DNA from: Clostridiales bacterium
Lineage (GTDB): Bacteria > Bacillota > Clostridia > Oscillospirales > Oscillospiraceae
Reading direction: 5' to 3'
DNA: 15,413 nucleotides
NCBI GenBank assembly: GCA_029098065.1
Contig: JAQXNP010000102.1
Location: 1 to 15,413, forward strand
Below the pieces are notes generated by a model that had not been told where the DNA came from, searched no databases, and saw only the letters and a program-made list of their open reading frames with translations. The first letter of the stretch is position 1, and each line of letters begins with the position of its first letter. A program made the position numbers and the translations under genes. This document shows, piece after piece, positions 5,753-13,001 of the stretch.

Positions 5753-6880
5753 TTACAGAATCTCGGCAAAGGTCTGGATCCGGGTGCGGGCCTGCTCGAA
5801 GGAGGTGGTCTCCTGATCAATCTCCAGGAAGAGGTTCCGAACGCCGGCGGCCTCGAACTCCTCCAGAAGGATAGGATAGTCAAATTCCTCGGGGTCGCAG
5901 AACTTCATCATGCACACGATGACGGCGTCGGCACCGGTGCGCTTGACCTCGTCCACCAGCATCTTTCCCCGGGGCTTGTCGGGATCCACGGCCAGGGAGC
6001 AGCCGTCCAGCGCGGTCCAGGCTTTGGCCAGGGCCATGAGGGGGTCGTCATCCTCGGGCACGTCTTGACGGAAGTTCCGGGACTCCTGAGCCAGATCGTC
6101 AGCCACCACGGCGAAGCCGTTTTCGGCAAAGATGTCCAGCACCTCGGCGGGCTCGGCCAGAATGCCGGTGAGGATCACCTTCTTGCCGGAGAAGGGCACC
6201 ACGGGGGCGGCGTCCAGAGCCGCGTTGAGCTCCTGGACCAGCGCGGTGTGCTGGGATTTCTCCATGAACCAGCGGGCCTTGATCACGGCGTGGCGGTCGG
6301 CGGGGGAGATGAGTTCGGGATGCCGGGCGGCGGCGTCGCAGAAGGCGCGGCAGGCCTGCCGGTTGGCGTTGTAGACGGCGATGCTGTTCTTGAGGGCGGC
6401 GCTGGAGATGCGCACGTCCAGCAGATCCTCCAGCTTGGCCTTCAGGATGGCGTACTCCTCCCGACAGAAGACGTTGGCGGCGGACTGGGCGGCCTTCCGG
6501 TTCTGGGGGTGGGTGAAGGTGATGATGGGGGCCTTGCCGTGCCACTTCTGGCTCATACACTTCAGGGTGTCGCAGGGCACAGAGAAGACCACGGCGGCCA
6601 AGTCGTCATAGGCGCCTTCCAGCTCCAGCTCCATCACCGACTGCATCACCGAGCAGGCGAAGGGGGGCAGGTAGGTGCGGGCCTTGCTGATCTGCTTCTT
6701 CTGAGCGCCCCACATGCCGACGGGCAGGCAGCCTGCGGCGTGAATGATCTCTTCGGGGCAGTAGACGGGCATCACGCCCACGGCCCTGCCGCCGGTTTCT
6801 TTCTGCCAGCGGGCTACGGAGCCCTTGGGGTCATCGGCCACCTGGCGGAGCTGGGCAACGATCTCGGAAACGGTTCTCAT
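5753..6880 (-). CDS. 2-hydroxyacyl-CoA dehydratase, HgdB/FldC/HadC-type subunit
   Basis: This 375-residue protein fits the smaller subunit of component D of 2-hydroxyacyl-CoA dehydratases (HgdB, HadC, FldC, LcdB), about 375 residues in characterised enzymes. The heterodimer carries [4Fe-4S] clusters and removes water from (R)-2-hydroxyacyl-CoA by a ketyl-radical route. Visible marks include PVYCPEEIIHAAGCLPVGMWG (38-58; Cys41, Cys51), PPFACSVMQS (Cys76) and SVPCDTLKCMSQ (Cys103, Cys108). The ATG overlaps the stop of the HgdA-like gene by four bases (ATGA), with GGGAGGG upstream. It is the last gene of its operon. The substrate cannot be told from the sequence, since no CoA-transferase or 2-hydroxyacid dehydrogenase is adjacent. 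Confidence 0.92.
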   Translation of the reverse strand: MRTVSEIVAQLRQVADDPKGSVARWQKETGGRAVGVMPVYCPEEIIHAAGCLPVGMWGAQKKQISKARTYLPPFACSVMQSVMELELEGAYDDLAAVVFSVPCDTLKCMSQKWHGKAPIITFTHPQNRKAAQSAANVFCREEYAILKAKLEDLLDVRISSAALKNSIAVYNANRQACRAFCDAAARHPELISPADRHAVIKARWFMEKSQHTALVQELNAALDAAPVVPFSGKKVILTGILAEPAEVLDIFAENGFAVVADDLAQESRNFRQDVPEDDDPLMALAKAWTALDGCSLAVDPDKPRGKMLVDEVKRTGADAVIVCMMKFCDPEEFDYPILLEEFEAAGVRNLFLEIDQETTSFEQARTRIQTFAEIL

Positions 6881-8160
6881 TTCTCGTCCCTCCCTGTATC
6901 CTGCTGTTTTTCATCCATCATCTCAGACAGAGCCTGAACTCTGGTCTCGTACTGGGCCTGGCTGAAGACCCGGGGATCGGTCTGATCGCCGTCGAAGCTG
7001 ACGTAGGGTACGCCCAGCTTGGCGCTGACGTACTCGGCACCCTCGTTGTTGAGCAGGCTCATCAGCTTGCAGCTCCGGTTCAGGTGAAGGACAACGCCTT
7101 CGCTCTTGGAGCTCTGGACCACTTTCAGGAATTCCTCATAGCGGTTGGGGCCGCAGGTGTTGATGTACACGTTGGTGTAGGCCTCCGCCATGGACTCCAG
7201 ATCGCCGGGAGTGTAGGTCAGGTTCCACAGTCCGGGGTAGGCGGAGCCGGTCATCACGGAGCCCTGGTTCTTCAGGCCCTTGAAGGTGGCGCCCAGGTAG
7301 GGCCACACGGCGATGCCCTCCCAGGTGATCCGGTGCTTCTCATTCTCCGCACCGCCGAAGGCGTACTGGCCGGCCTTGGCCTTGGCCTCCAGCTCGTCGG
7401 CGAACTTGCGGAAGGTGATCTCGGCGTAGTCGCGGGCCCGGGCGCAGACGATGAGGGCCATGTAGTTGAACAGGTCGAAGCCGTTGAGGGGAGAGGGAGT
7501 CTGCTGGGCGCAGGCGGCCACCCGGTTCCACTGGTACACCGAGCGCTGGACCTGCTCCTGGGCGGCCAGGAACTTGTCGTAGTCAAAGGGCCGGCCACAG
7601 ATCTCCTCCAGCTGATGGATGGCGGTGCGGAACTGCTCGGCGATGTAAGCCTTGTTGTGCTTGGACACCGGCATGGTGTGGTTGAAGGGCACGTCGATGA
7701 CGATGCAGGGGATGTTCAGCTCTTTGGCCAGGTTCTCGTACCATTTCAGAAGGGTATTGCAGATATTGTTGCAGGTGATGACCAGATCGGGGAGGGGAAC
7801 GCGGGTGGCCTTGGAATTGGCCAGGGTGTCAGGAGTCTGGCCGGAGAGCGCCTCCTGCTTGAGCAGTTCCATGTAGCCCAGATTGGTCCGGGCGTAAGAG
7901 CACACGTCAATGTTGTACCCTTTCTGGTCGGCCACTTTCAGAAGGTCCATGGAGGCCTTCCGGGCGCCGGCGCCGGCGGCGTGGGTCTCGGGGTAGACCA
8001 TGGCGATGTCCATGGCCACGCAGAACTCGGGGGGCGCCACGGACGCGGACCAGCAGACCAGCTTGCCCGCCTTCTTGGCCTCAATGGCCTCCTGATCCAG
8101 CTTGGCCTGGTAGTAGGCCAGCAGCTCTTTGGAGGTGGCTTCGTTTACGTTGATGTCCAC
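6877..8160 (-). CDS. 2-hydroxyacyl-CoA dehydratase, HgdA/FldB/HadB-type subunit
   Basis: This 427-residue protein fits the larger subunit of component D of 2-hydroxyacyl-CoA dehydratase (HgdA, HadB, FldB, LcdA), nearer in length to HadB/FldB than to the longer HgdA. Cysteines sit in KLVCWSASVAPPEF (Cys36), IDVCSYARTNLG (Cys87) and VITCNNICNTLLKWYE (Cys130, Cys134), typical cluster-binding blocks, with another in YINTCGPNRYEEF. The start is GTG at 8160-8158; an AAGAAGG site lies about eight bases upstream and no ATG is near. The gap to the activator gene is 27 bases, and the stop overlaps the next gene. Together with its neighbours this is a complete enzyme and activator set. Confidence 0.92.
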   Translation of the reverse strand: MDINVNEATSKELLAYYQAKLDQEAIEAKKAGKLVCWSASVAPPEFCVAMDIAMVYPETHAAGAGARKASMDLLKVADQKGYNIDVCSYARTNLGYMELLKQEALSGQTPDTLANSKATRVPLPDLVITCNNICNTLLKWYENLAKELNIPCIVIDVPFNHTMPVSKHNKAYIAEQFRTAIHQLEEICGRPFDYDKFLAAQEQVQRSVYQWNRVAACAQQTPSPLNGFDLFNYMALIVCARARDYAEITFRKFADELEAKAKAGQYAFGGAENEKHRITWEGIAVWPYLGATFKGLKNQGSVMTGSAYPGLWNLTYTPGDLESMAEAYTNVYINTCGPNRYEEFLKVVQSSKSEGVVLHLNRSCKLMSLLNNEGAEYVSAKLGVPYVSFDGDQTDPRVFSQAQYETRVQALSEMMDEKQQDTGRDEK

Positions 8161-8187
8161 AGCAGTTGCCTTCTTTCCCTCAAAATT

Positions 8188-8976
8188 TTATGCTTGATGT
8201 TCCTTTTTCCAGGTTTCATACGCCAGGAGAGCGGCGCCGAGAGCGCCGGTGAGCTGAGGATGGGGAGCCACGATGATGGACTGACCCAGCTCCTTTTCCA
8301 TGGCGTCCACCACACCGGGATTCTGAGCTACGCCGCCGCACATGACCACGGCGGGTTCCACGCCGACCCGGTAGGCCAGGGCGCAGGCCTTGCTGGCCAC
8401 CGACTGGTGGACGCCGGCCACGATGTTCTCTCGGGGCAGCCCCTTGGAAAGCTGGGAGATGACTTCCGACTCGGCGAACACGGTACAGGTGCTGCTCACC
8501 GGAGCCACTTCGGTGGCCCGGAAGTGGGCCTCTCCCATCTTGTCCAAGGGAATTTCCAGCACACGGGACATGACATCCAGGAACCGGCCGGTGCCGGCGG
8601 CGCACTTGTCGTTCATGACAAACTTGGAGATGTTGCCCCGGCTGTCCAGCTGGATGGCCTTGGCGTCCTGGCCGCCGATGTCGATGATGGTCCGCGCGTC
8701 GGGGATCAGGTGATGGATGCCCTTGGCGTGGCAGGTGATCTCGCTGATCTGCTTGTCGGCCCCCTCAATGGAGAAGCGGCCGTAGCCGGTGGCCACGGTG
8801 AAAGCCATGTCGGCCCGGGTCAGCCCGGTGCCGGCGAAGACCTCCTCCAGCACCCGGCTGGGGCCGGAGGTGCCGGTGCCCACCTGGACCGCCGCCTCGG
8901 CGACTGTCCGCTGCCCGTCCTCCAGAATGACCGCTTTGCTGGAGGAGGAGCCGATGTCGATGCCCAGTGTGTACAT
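8188..8976 (-). CDS. 2-hydroxyacyl-CoA dehydratase activator (HgdC/HadI/FldI type)
   Basis: This 262-residue protein matches the archerase family (component A), a homodimer with one [4Fe-4S] cluster that couples ATP hydrolysis to low-potential one-electron transfer into the dehydratase. The fold is ASKHA: phosphate loop GIDIGSSSSKAV (5-16), DIGGQDAKA (99-107) and the second glycine-rich block VVMCGGVAQNPGV. The cluster ligands are Cys125 in MNDKCAAGTGRFLD and Cys164 in SSTCTVFAESEVISQLSKG, both in near-identical family contexts. Length is the usual 260-270. The start at 8976 has GGGAGGA upstream, and 15 bases separate it from the VOC gene. It is oxygen-sensitive in all studied cases, which fits an obligate anaerobe. 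Confidence 0.95.
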   Translation of the reverse strand: MYTLGIDIGSSSSKAVILEDGQRTVAEAAVQVGTGTSGPSRVLEEVFAGTGLTRADMAFTVATGYGRFSIEGADKQISEITCHAKGIHHLIPDARTIIDIGGQDAKAIQLDSRGNISKFVMNDKCAAGTGRFLDVMSRVLEIPLDKMGEAHFRATEVAPVSSTCTVFAESEVISQLSKGLPRENIVAGVHQSVASKACALAYRVGVEPAVVMCGGVAQNPGVVDAMEKELGQSIIVAPHPQLTGALGAALLAYETWKKEHQA

Positions 8977-8991
8977 ATTGTTCCTCCCGTC

Positions 8992-9474
8992 TTACTCCTT
9001 GTTGCCGTGGCGGCTGGTGAAGGTGGCGGCGTGGTTGATCTCACCCACCTGCTGGATGAGCTCCACCAGAATGCCCTGGGTATACTTGGGGCGGATGAAG
9101 TTCACCACGATGTCCTCGGTGCCCTCCACCGGATCGGGCTCCAGCAGCTCCATGCCCATGGCCCGGACCTCTTCCTGGACCGCCTTCAGATCGTCCACCA
9201 GGAAGGCCACGTGAGCGATGCCGCCCTTGCCCTTGTTGAACTCGCACAGGACGCCGGACTGGGGAATGATGAACTCGATGGCGTCCGCCCCGAGGCCGTG
9301 CTTGGTGAAGATCAGGTGGGAGTCATAGGCTTCCACGTGGCCCCGATAATCCTCCTGGAGTCCGAAGGTGTTCATGAAGGCTTCCGCCTTCTCCACCGTG
9401 GGAAGCACGATGCCCCAGTGGTGGGTGCGCAGGATGTGCTTGCTGATGCCGGTGCCGGAAAAGATGTCTGACAT
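8992..9474 (-). CDS. VOC-family protein, methylmalonyl-CoA epimerase-like
   Basis: This 160-residue protein is of the vicinal-oxygen-chelate (glyoxalase) superfamily and closest by eye to methylmalonyl-CoA epimerase. The expected metal ligands are His19 (THHWGIVLPTVEKA), Glu67 (AIEFI), His88 (GGIAHVAFLVDD) and Glu138 (ILVELIQ). It is the first gene of the dehydratase operon, with GGGAG before ATG 9474. Epimerising an acyl-CoA to supply the (R)-2-hydroxy form is an attractive job given the context, but this is inference; a glyoxalase or dioxygenase-like role is possible. No methylmalonyl-CoA mutase lies nearby, which weakens a plain propionate-pathway assignment. Confidence 0.82.
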   Translation of the reverse strand: MSDIFSGTGISKHILRTHHWGIVLPTVEKAEAFMNTFGLQEDYRGHVEAYDSHLIFTKHGLGADAIEFIIPQSGVLCEFNKGKGGIAHVAFLVDDLKAVQEEVRAMGMELLEPDPVEGTEDIVVNFIRPKYTQGILVELIQQVGEINHAATFTSRHGNKE

Positions 9475-9539
9475 AATGATCTCCCGTCCTTCCTTATATT
9501 TTTGTTGGATCCGCGGCCTCTCTCGGCCCTTGTGAGCCC

Positions 9540-9568
9540 ATTGTAGAGCGCCCCGAAAGTGATTGCAA
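9540..9568 (-). promoter_or_regulatory. Promoter of the dehydratase operon
   Basis: On the minus strand TTGCAA (9568-9563), exactly 17 bases and TACAAT (9545-9540) form a good promoter. Transcription should begin near 9533, about 60 bases before the VOC start codon. The leader holds only a short GGCC/GGCC hairpin. Confidence 0.72.
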
Positions 9569-9607
9569 GGAAGTCAACCTGCCCCTGTTTTCCTGTGTTT
9601 TCCCAAT

Positions 9608-9630
9608 TTGAATTCAACTTGATTCAACTT
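9608..9630. promoter_or_regulatory. Direct repeats, candidate operator
   Basis: ATTCAACTT occurs at 9612-9620 and again at 9622-9630, exactly 10 bases apart, so both face the same side of the helix. The first copy is part of the palindrome TTGAATTCAA (9608-9617). A partial copy, GTCAACCT, is at 9573-9580. The repeats lie between the two divergent promoters, just upstream of the -35 box at 9635. They are a natural site for the HTH protein or another regulator. No binding data exist here. Confidence 0.5.
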
Positions 9631-9634
9631 TTTC

Positions 9635-9663
9635 TTGACAATCAGATTCCCGGCGGGCATACT
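9635..9663 (+). promoter_or_regulatory. Promoter of the HTH regulator gene
   Basis: A consensus -35 TTGACA (9635-9640) is followed after 17 bases by CATACT (9658-9663). Transcription would start near 9670, leaving about 28 bases before ATG 9698. The T of TTGACA could be read as a TTG start in frame with the gene, but its match to a -35 box argues for promoter use. Confidence 0.72.
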
Positions 9664-9697
9664 GGAGAAAGGTATGACAGAGACAGGGGGACGGGGC

Positions 9698-11173
9698 ATG
9701 AACACCTACGGAAAGCTCCTCAGGGCGCTGATTGACTTTTCCGATATCAAATTGTCCGCTGTGGCGGATGAGGTGGACTATGACGTGTCCTACATCAGCA
9801 AGTGGTGCAACAAGGATAAGCTGCCGGCAGGGCGGATGGCCCCCGGCATCAATCGGACGCTGGCGGGACTCTTTTCCCGGGAAATCCTGAACCACGGTGA
9901 TCTGGAGAACTTCCGCAAAGCGTTTTCCGTGGAGGCGGACGAGAAGGACCTGCCTGATGTGCTCTGCCGGATGCTCACCGAGAGCTATCAGGAGGCGGGG
10001 CGGCAGGCCGATCAGGCGGCCAACCGGGCGGAGCATCAGACCCGGATACTGGTACAGGCCACAGAAGTCTACGACTTTTTCAACCGGGAGCTGCCCGAGG
10101 TGGTGCGGGGCGCTCCCGGACCTGTGGAGGTACTGTGCACGCTGGATGTGTGCCGGTTTCTGGGAACCGCTGCCGGCGGTGTGGAGGACCGCCCTGCCCC
10201 CAATGGAGAGATCCGGGTGAAAATGGGACTGAACGCTGCCCGGCTTTACGCGGGGGGCGGAAAGGCCCTGAAGGATCTCTACTGTTTTCTGAGGGATCAC
10301 CGCAGCGTCTCCTTCGACTTCTATGACGACGCGCGGATGGACAGTTTGAACACTGTGGTAGTCAGAGGTCATCTGGCGGTGCTGTGCGCCCTGGATCAAT
10401 ACAGCCGGGTGCTCACCGCCGCCGTGGTCACAGATCCGCAGGAGGTGGACCGGATCTATCTGCGCACCCAGTCGGCGTTTCGCACTGCTGATTTGATGCT
10501 CCACGCCACCGAGCCGGACGAGTTCTACCGCTGCGGCTACCGTACCGATTTCTATGTCCAGGATCACTTCCAGATTTTTCTCACCCATGGCTTTGAGTAT
10601 CTCCTGCCCGAGGAGTGCTGGGAGCCCATCACCCGAACTGCCCGGGAGCGGGACGGGGACGAATTCATGGCCCGGCTGGTGGCCCGGCTCCAGATCACCT
10701 GGGAGGAGATCTTTGAGAAAGGGGCCATTGATTTCTTCCTGCCGAAATCCTCCCTGATGCGCTACATGGAGGAGGGGGAGATCATCTTCGCCGATGTGGT
10801 GTATACGATGTCTCCTCAGGAGCGCAAGCTTCACATCCGAAAGGTGATGGATGTGACGGCCAAAAACCCAAACATCCGTTTTTACGTCATTGATGACGAT
10901 AATACGCCCGCCTCTCAGCAGACCATGGGGCTGTCGGTTTTCAATAATCACAAAAAGCTCTTTCTCAAGAATGTGGACCGTTACCAAACCGGAGCCGGCC
11001 CCCATTTCTATTCCGTGCTCTCCGACCGGCTGATCCGGGAGGTGGGGACCTTCTTTGATGAGCTGAAGTCTCAGCCCGGCGTGATGGCTTATGATGGTGA
11101 GGGAATACATCGGTTTGTGGAGCGATACGGCTCCATGGTGGAGCGGATGATCGACCTGAGCGGAGAGCGGTAA
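9698..11173 (+). CDS. Large HTH protein, candidate regulator of the dehydratase operon
   Basis: This 491-residue protein is not recognised as a named family. Residues about 5-60 look like a lambda-repressor/XRE helix-turn-helix: AVADEVDYDVSYISKWCNKDKLPAG has the shape of the two DNA-contacting helices. The remaining roughly 430 residues show no transmembrane segment and no motif I can name; the C-terminal third contains IRFYVIDDDN and FNNHKKLFLKNVDRYQTGAG. I start at ATG 9698 because the promoter predicts a transcript start near 9670; an in-frame ATG at 9674 would be almost leaderless. The gene diverges from the dehydratase operon across 223 bases holding both promoters and direct repeats, the usual layout for a local regulator. 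The effector is unknown. A 20-bp terminator hairpin follows. Confidence 0.75.
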   Translation: MNTYGKLLRALIDFSDIKLSAVADEVDYDVSYISKWCNKDKLPAGRMAPGINRTLAGLFSREILNHGDLENFRKAFSVEADEKDLPDVLCRMLTESYQEAGRQADQAANRAEHQTRILVQATEVYDFFNRELPEVVRGAPGPVEVLCTLDVCRFLGTAAGGVEDRPAPNGEIRVKMGLNAARLYAGGGKALKDLYCFLRDHRSVSFDFYDDARMDSLNTVVVRGHLAVLCALDQYSRVLTAAVVTDPQEVDRIYLRTQSAFRTADLMLHATEPDEFYRCGYRTDFYVQDHFQIFLTHGFEYLLPEECWEPITRTARERDGDEFMARLVARLQITWEEIFEKGAIDFFLPKSSLMRYMEEGEIIFADVVYTMSPQERKLHIRKVMDVTAKNPNIRFYVIDDDNTPASQQTMGLSVFNNHKKLFLKNVDRYQTGAGPHFYSVLSDRLIREVGTFFDELKSQPGVMAYDGEGIHRFVERYGSMVERMIDLSGER

Positions 11174-11179
11174 CTACCA

Positions 11180-11226
11180 CATGAAAAGGGACAGCGGCGT
11201 ATGTTGCGCCGCTGTCCCTTTTCATG
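11180..11226 (+). terminator. Terminator of the HTH regulator gene
   Basis: CATGAAAAGGGACAGCGGCG (11180-11199) pairs exactly with CGCCGCTGTCCCTTTTCATG (11207-11226) around a 7-base loop. This is a 20-bp perfect stem with A and T runs built into its base. It begins a few bases after the stop codon and insulates the hydrogenase-linked genes downstream. Confidence 0.88.
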
Positions 11227-11250
11227 GTCTGCTTTTTCAGAAAGTTTTTC

Positions 11251-11279
11251 TTCCATTCCATGGCAGCCTGTATTATAAT
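11251..11279 (+). promoter_or_regulatory. Promoter of the DRTGG-PHP gene pair
   Basis: A perfect -10 TATAAT is at 11274-11279. The -35 region 17 bases upstream (TTCCAT, 11251-11256) is poor, so an activator or upstream contacts may be needed. The ribosome site GAGGAGG (11302-11308) and ATG 11317 follow. Confidence 0.6.
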
Positions 11280-11316
11280 GAAACCCAAAGTTTAGTTTTG
11301 TGAGGAGGATGGCGAA

Positions 11317-11655
11317 ATGACGGTACAGGAGCTTGTGGACGCCATGGGACTCAAAGTGTTCCAGATGGGAGATCCCCAGCGGGAGATCCAGGGAGGATAC
11401 TGCGGGGATCTGCTCTCCTGGGTCATGGGCCGTGCGGGAGCAGACTGCGTGTGGCTGACCATTATGACCAACGGAAACGTGGCCGCGGTGGCCTCCCTGG
11501 CCGATGTGGCCTGTGTGCTGCTCACCGAGGGGGTGGAGCCGGATCCGGATCTGATGACCAAGGCCGGGGCTCACGGCATCACCCTGCTGGGCTGTCCGGA
11601 CGGAACCTATGAAGGGGCGGTACGGGTGGCCTCCGTCCTGCGGGGGCAGGCATGA
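11317..11655 (+). CDS. Small DRTGG-domain-like protein
   Basis: This 112-residue protein resembles the short DRTGG-domain proteins common beside clostridial [FeFe]-hydrogenase operons. The literal DRTGG motif is not present and the match rests on overall pattern and context. LVDAMGLKVF opens the protein, followed by GGYCGDLLSWVMGRAGADCVWLT and a regularly spaced Ala/Val/Gly core. It lacks membrane segments and obvious catalytic residues. The function is unknown in the family; a ligand-binding or regulatory role is usually supposed. A strong GAGGAGG lies eight bases before ATG. The last four bases overlap the PHP gene (ATGA), so the two are co-translated. Confidence 0.78.
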   Translation: MTVQELVDAMGLKVFQMGDPQREIQGGYCGDLLSWVMGRAGADCVWLTIMTNGNVAAVASLADVACVLLTEGVEPDPDLMTKAGAHGITLLGCPDGTYEGAVRVASVLRGQA

Positions 11656-12374
11656 GGCTGGCCTTCGATCTGCACATGCATTCCTGCCTTTCTCCCTGCG
11701 GCGGGGAGGAGAACACCCCTGCCGATCTGGCCGCCATGTGCGCGCTGGCGGGACTCCAGGTGGTGGCGCTGACCGATCACAATACCGTGGGCAACTGCCC
11801 CGGTTTCTGCTCCGCCGCCCGCCGGAACGGGCTGCTGGCCCTGCCCGGCATGGAGCTGTGTACCCGGGAGGAGGTCCATGTGGTCTGCCTGTTCCCGGAC
11901 CTGGACAGCGCCTTTGCCTTTGATAAATATGTCCGGGGAAAGCTGCTTCCCATCCCCAACGATCCGGAGACCTTCGGCCCGCAGACCCTGATGGATGACA
12001 GGGATGGCGTCCTGGGGGAGGAGACCGCCTTTCTGGCCGGGGCGGCGGATATCGGAGTCTATGACGCTGCGGCGCTGGCCTCGGCTTACGGCGGGGTGGC
12101 GTTCCCCGCTCATATCGACCGGCCTTCCTTTTCCCTGCTGGGAAATCTGGGCTTCTGGGACTGGGGGATGGGATTTCCGCTGGCGGAGGTCTCCCTTCGG
12201 TGCCCGCCGGAGCTCTCGGAGCGGCCCGACCTGAAGGGGGTCAGACTGATCCAGAACTGTGACGCCCACTATCTGTCTCAGGTGCCGGATGCCCACCAGT
12301 ATCTGGAGGTGCCGGAGGTCACTCCGGGCGCGGTGCTGGAATGGCTCCGGCTGGGCGGACGGGACAAAAGATAA
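11652..12374 (+). CDS. PHP-domain metal-dependent phosphoesterase
   Basis: This 240-residue protein has the PHP motifs in order: DLHMHS (6-11), ALTDHNT (39-45), Glu68 in PGMEL, His76 in EEVHVV, His154 in FPAHIDRP and NCDAHY (202-207). These supply the metal-binding His and Asp residues expected of a complete active site. PHP proteins cleave phosphate esters, including trinucleotides and histidinol phosphate; the true substrate of this stand-alone hydrogenase-linked branch is not known to me. It overlaps the preceding DRTGG-like gene by four bases. The hydrogenase operon follows after 132 bases with a promoter of its own. Confidence 0.9.
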   Translation: MRLAFDLHMHSCLSPCGGEENTPADLAAMCALAGLQVVALTDHNTVGNCPGFCSAARRNGLLALPGMELCTREEVHVVCLFPDLDSAFAFDKYVRGKLLPIPNDPETFGPQTLMDDRDGVLGEETAFLAGAADIGVYDAAALASAYGGVAFPAHIDRPSFSLLGNLGFWDWGMGFPLAEVSLRCPPELSERPDLKGVRLIQNCDAHYLSQVPDAHQYLEVPEVTPGAVLEWLRLGGRDKR

Positions 12375-12391
12375 TTTTTTGAAAAAATACC

Positions 12392-12420
12392 TTGCTATTT
12401 CTTTCGGTGCAGACTATACT
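12392..12420 (+). promoter_or_regulatory. Promoter of the hydrogenase operon
   Basis: TTGCTA (12392-12397), exactly 17 bases and TATACT (12415-12420) make a good vegetative promoter, with transcription expected near 12427. The leader of about 80 bases contains a GGACGG/CCGTCC hairpin (12463-12479) and ends with AAGGAGGGA before ATG 12507. Confidence 0.75.
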
Positions 12421-12441
12421 TGTACTAAACAGTTTAGAACA
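12421..12441. promoter_or_regulatory. Candidate operator palindrome at the hydrogenase transcription start
   Basis: TGTACTAAAC and GTTTAGAACA flank a central A. The half-sites are complementary at nine of ten positions (12421-12430 with 12432-12441). The site begins immediately after the -10 box and covers the predicted start point, a position typical of a repressor site. It is loosely Rex-like (TGT...ACA ends) but does not fit the Rex spacing I know, so the regulator is unassigned. Confidence 0.55.
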
Positions 12442-12506
12442 GCAGTTTACAAATTTGGATCCGGACGGTCAGGCCGTCCAAACGCTTTGAAGGAGGGACC
12501 TCAAAC

Positions 12507-13001
12507 ATGCCCAATCTAAAGACAGCAGTCCCCTACCGGGGGACCCCGGAACAGGAGGAACGGCTCCGCCGGGTCATCGAGGAGCACAAAGGCCAGCCCG
12601 GAGCCACTATGCCGGTGCTTCAGGCGGCTCAGGAGATCTTCGGGTATCTGCCGGAAGAGGTGCAGATCATGATCGCCGAAGGTCTGGATATGCCCCTGTC
12701 CGAGGTCTACGGTGTGGTGTCGTTCTATACCCAGTTCAGCCTGAATCCCAAGGGCCGTTATCAGATCTCGGTCTGCCTCGGCACTGCCTGCTATGTCAAA
12801 GGCGCGGGCGATATCCTGAAGGCGGTGGAGCAGAAGCTGGGTATCACCCCCGGCGGAATCACTCCCGACGGCAAGTTCTCTCTGGATGCCTGCCGGTGCA
12901 TCGGCGCCTGCGGCCTGGCCCCCGTCATGATGATCAACGAAGATGTCTACGGCCGGCTCACCCCGGGCCAGGTCCCCGGGATTCTGGACAGCTACCAATG
13001 A
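12507..13001 (+). CDS. hydC: NuoE/HydC/HndA-type [2Fe-2S] subunit of electron-bifurcating hydrogenase
   Basis: This 164-residue protein has a thioredoxin-like [2Fe-2S] fold. The four ligands are Cys90 and Cys95 in SVCLGTACYVKG and Cys131 and Cys135 in CRCIGACGLAPV. The N-terminal helical part (PVLQAAQEIFGYLPEE, VYGVVSFYTQF) is typical of NuoE, HydC and HndA. It passes electrons within the cytoplasmic NADH-linked hydrogenase or a related bifurcating enzyme. A strong AAGGAGGGA precedes ATG. The stop overlaps the next start by four bases. The gene order NuoE - ATPase - HndB - NuoF resembles the hydC-E-D-B-A order I recall from Acetobacterium; the catalytic HydA would lie beyond the window, so formate dehydrogenase or another partner is not excluded. 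Confidence 0.9.
   Translation: MPNLKTAVPYRGTPEQEERLRRVIEEHKGQPGATMPVLQAAQEIFGYLPEEVQIMIAEGLDMPLSEVYGVVSFYTQFSLNPKGRYQISVCLGTACYVKGAGDILKAVEQKLGITPGGITPDGKFSLDACRCIGACGLAPVMMINEDVYGRLTPGQVPGILDSYQ

Noticed and set aside
7084..9471. A nearly 800-codon plus-strand open frame antisense to the dehydratase operon.
   Set aside because: The minus strand carries four recognisable proteins with motifs, ribosome sites and overlaps. The plus translation is Gly/Leu/His/Val-rich with no motif.
9608..9630. The ATTCAACTT repeats as the start of a CRISPR array.
   Set aside because: There are only two short copies with a 10-base period, no spacers and no cas genes.
9635..9697. TTG (9635) or ATG (9674) as the start of the HTH protein.
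   Set aside because: The TTG is the first three bases of a consensus -35 TTGACA, and ATG 9674 would leave almost no leader after the predicted transcript start. ATG 9698 fits best.
12463..12479. The GGACGG/CCGTCC hairpin in the hydrogenase leader as an attenuator.
   Set aside because: The stem is only six pairs, no T run follows and no alternative terminator can be drawn, so it is noted only as part of the leader.
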